DNA of 7,040 nt from an uncultured Prevotella sp. (GTDB lineage: Bacteria; Bacteroidota; Bacteroidia; Bacteroidales; Bacteroidaceae): NCBI GenBank assembly GCA_900553155.1, contig USCM01000099.1:1-7040 (forward strand). Reading direction: 5' to 3'. The position numbers and the translations under genes were made by a program. Every line of letters starts with the position of its first letter. Position 1 is the stretch's first letter. Below are positions 5,191 to 7,040 of the stretch, one piece after another. Under the pieces are notes generated by a model. The model searched no databases, was not told the DNA's origin, and saw only the letters and a program-made list of their open reading frames with translations.

Positions 5191-7040
5191 GTGGAACCAT
5201 TAAAGCATGAGTGTGGCGTGGCAATGATAAGGTTGCTCAAGCCGCTTGAATACTATCAAGAGAAGTACGGCACGTGGATGTTCGGCCTCAACAAGCTCTA
5301 TCTTATGATGGAGAAGCAGCACAACCGCGGCCAGGAAGGCGCGGGTATGGCTTGCGTAAAGCTCGACGGACAGCCTGGAACTGAGTATATGTTCAGAGAA
5401 CGTGCCGAAGGAAAGGACGCCATAACCGAGATATTCGGACGTGTGCAGAAGGAGTTTGCATGCCTCTCACCCGAGTTGCTTGCCGACGCCGACTTTGCCA
5501 AGGAGCACTTGCCTTTTGCAGGCGAGCTGTACATGGGACACTTGCGCTACTCCACTACTGGAAAGAAGGGTCTGTCGTACGTACATCCCTTCCTGCGCCG
5601 CAACAACTGGCAGGCCAAGAACCTGTGCATCTGCGGCAACTTCAACATGACCAATATCGACGAGATATTCCAGAAGATGCTCACACGAGGCATGTTTCCA
5701 CGCATCTACAGCGACGGATACACGTTGCTCGAACTGATGGGACACCGACTTGACCGCGAGGCAGAGCGCAACTTCGTAGAGGCTAAAGCTCAAGGACTCG
5801 ACGGCATGGAGCTGACACACTATATAGACGAGCACATGGACATGGCGAATGTACTCAAGACATCAATGCCCGACTTCGACGGCGGCTACGTAATGTGCGG
5901 ACTGACGGGCTCGGGAGAGATGTTCTCCATGCGCGACCCGTGGGGCATACGCCCTGCCTTCTACTATGCCAACGACGAGTTTGTAGCCGTAGCGTCAGAG
6001 CGACCCGTACTACAGACAACGTTCGACCTCGAGTGTGAGGACATACTCGAGCTGCAACCAGGACACGCCCTGCTCGTAAGCCGACAGGGCAAGGTGCGAA
6101 TGGAGCAGATACTACAGCAGCGCGGCGACTCGGCGTGCTCGTTCGAGCGCATCTACTTCAGCCGCGGATCCGACCGCGACATCTACAACGAGCGCAAAAT
6201 GCTCGGCGAGCTGCTTGTACCACAGATACTAAAAGCTGTGGATGGCGACATCGACCACACCGTATTCTCGTTTATACCCAATACGGCAGAGGTGGCATAT
6301 TATGGTATGCTCTCTGGATTTAAGAAGTACAGTAACCGACGAAAGGTTGAGAAGATACAACAACTCGACCATAAACCAACCGACGAGGAGCTGCACGCAA
6401 TACTCGACACGCTCGTGCGATCGGAGAAAGTGGCTATAAAGGACATCAAGCTGCGCACCTTCATAACCGAAGGAAACTCGCGCAACGACCTCGCCTCGCA
6501 CGTGTACGACATTACATACGGATGTATCGAGCCGTACGTGGACAACCTTGTGGTGATAGACGACTCTATCGTGAGAGGCACAACGCTTAAGGAGAGCATC
6601 CTGCGCATACTCGACCGTCTGCACCCAAAGAAGATTGTGATTGTGTCGTCGGCTCCGCAGATACGCTACCCCGACTACTACGGCATCGACATGCCGCGTC
6701 TTGAGGAGTTCTGCGTGTTCCGCGCAACAATGGAACTGATAAAAGAACGCGGTATGCAAGACTTGCTAAAGAGGGTGTACGACTCGTGCAAGCTCGAGTT
6801 GCTCAAGCCAAAGCAGCTTATGCGCAACTGTGTGCGCGACGTATACAAGCCGTTCACTATAGACGAGATAAACCAGAAAATAGTAGAAATGCTGCGTCCG
6901 GACGGACTGGAGACACCGGTAGAACTGGTATACCAGTCGATAGACGGACTGCACGAGGCTATACCAAACCATAAGGGCGACTGGTACTTCACCGGCAAAT
7001 ATCCAACGCCGGGCGGAACAAAGCTATGCAACCAGGCATT
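5191..7040 (+). CDS. purF: Amidophosphoribosyltransferase, long Bacteroidetes form (3' end beyond window)
   Basis: The enzyme makes 5-phosphoribosylamine from PRPP and glutamine, the committed step of purine synthesis. The frame gives 616 codons to the window edge; family members of about 630 residues suggest only some 10-15 are missing. The GTG start yields MEPLKHECGVAMIRL, putting the likely glutaminase nucleophile at Cys8; no in-frame ATG precedes it after the stop codon at 5101. Class II amidotransferase features follow: NRGQEGAG at 45-52, GHLRYSTTG near 113-121, CGNFNMTN at 148-155 and RDPWGIRP at 248-255. The phosphoribosyltransferase half has SRGSDRDIYNERKMLG at 324-339, RTFIT at 422-426 and the PRPP loop VVIDDSIVRGTT at 454-465. 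It is longer than the roughly 470-500-residue PurF of other bacteria; extra sequence lies in the glutaminase half and before RTFIT. No promoter was recognised. Biochemical function is inferred from family. Confidence 0.9.
   Translation, partial: MEPLKHECGVAMIRLLKPLEYYQEKYGTWMFGLNKLYLMMEKQHNRGQEGAGMACVKLDGQPGTEYMFRERAEGKDAITEIFGRVQKEFACLSPELLADADFAKEHLPFAGELYMGHLRYSTTGKKGLSYVHPFLRRNNWQAKNLCICGNFNMTNIDEIFQKMLTRGMFPRIYSDGYTLLELMGHRLDREAERNFVEAKAQGLDGMELTHYIDEHMDMANVLKTSMPDFDGGYVMCGLTGSGEMFSMRDPWGIRPAFYYANDEFVAVASERPVLQTTFDLECEDILELQPGHALLVSRQGKVRMEQILQQRGDSACSFERIYFSRGSDRDIYNERKMLGELLVPQILKAVDGDIDHTVFSFIPNTAEVAYYGMLSGFKKYSNRRKVEKIQQLDHKPTDEELHAILDTLVRSEKVAIKDIKLRTFITEGNSRNDLASHVYDITYGCIEPYVDNLVVIDDSIVRGTTLKESILRILDRLHPKKIVIVSSAPQIRYPDYYGIDMPRLEEFCVFRATMELIKERGMQDLLKRVYDSCKLELLKPKQLMRNCVRDVYKPFTIDEINQKIVEMLRPDGLETPVELVYQSIDGLHEAIPNHKGDWYFTGKYPTPGGTKLCNQA

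Noticed and set aside
6229..6759. A 176-codon minus-strand reading frame
   Set aside because: It is antisense to purF over the PRPP-binding region, and its translation shows no recognisable domain.
1..7040. CRISPR arrays, insertion sequences, toxin-antitoxin pairs or phage genes
   Set aside because: No regularly spaced repeats, transposase motifs, paired small genes or phage proteins were seen on either strand.

Overview
The window looks like a chromosomal segment of a Bacteroidales bacterium, most likely Prevotella-like. Three lines of evidence support this. Promoters have the Bacteroidetes form (TTTG, a 19-20 bp spacer, then TAnnTTTG), and start codons lack Shine-Dalgarno sequences. The proteins (a long amidophosphoribosyltransferase beginning with ECGVAMIRL, an SLBB export lipoprotein with a C-terminal membrane helix, MltG, FtsX) match Bacteroidetes versions of their families. 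The tRNA-Arg(ACG) is also of the Bacteroidetes type. The genus is an inference.

Layout: (1) 3-779, minus: 5' part of ftsX, running off the left edge. (2) 916-1698, plus: a radical SAM protein with CX3CX2C, converging with (3) 1705-2355, minus: a HAD phosphatase of the phosphoglycolate phosphatase type; the two stop codons are 6 bp apart. (4) 2530-3582, plus: mltG, the endolytic peptidoglycan transglycosylase, with its own promoter. (5) 3583-3981: a gap of about 400 bp containing a strong hairpin and a full-consensus minus-strand promoter, which together could produce a small RNA of about 90 nt. (6) 3982-4055, plus: tRNA-Arg(ACG), with promoter and terminator. (7) 4230-5030, plus: a single-gene transcription unit for a Wza-like polysaccharide export lipoprotein, with promoter and intrinsic terminator. 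(8) 5191 to the right edge, plus: purF, open at the edge and lacking only the last few residues.

Two genes concern the envelope and division (ftsX, mltG), one surface polysaccharide export, and one the first step of purine synthesis. They do not form one pathway or operon: nearly every gene is its own transcription unit. Housekeeping content dominates and I see no clear undescribed system. The best leads are the predicted minus-strand small RNA downstream of mltG, the compensated 19-56 tertiary pair in the tRNA, the orphan export gene with codon use unlike its neighbours, and the insertion near the PRPP-binding half of PurF.
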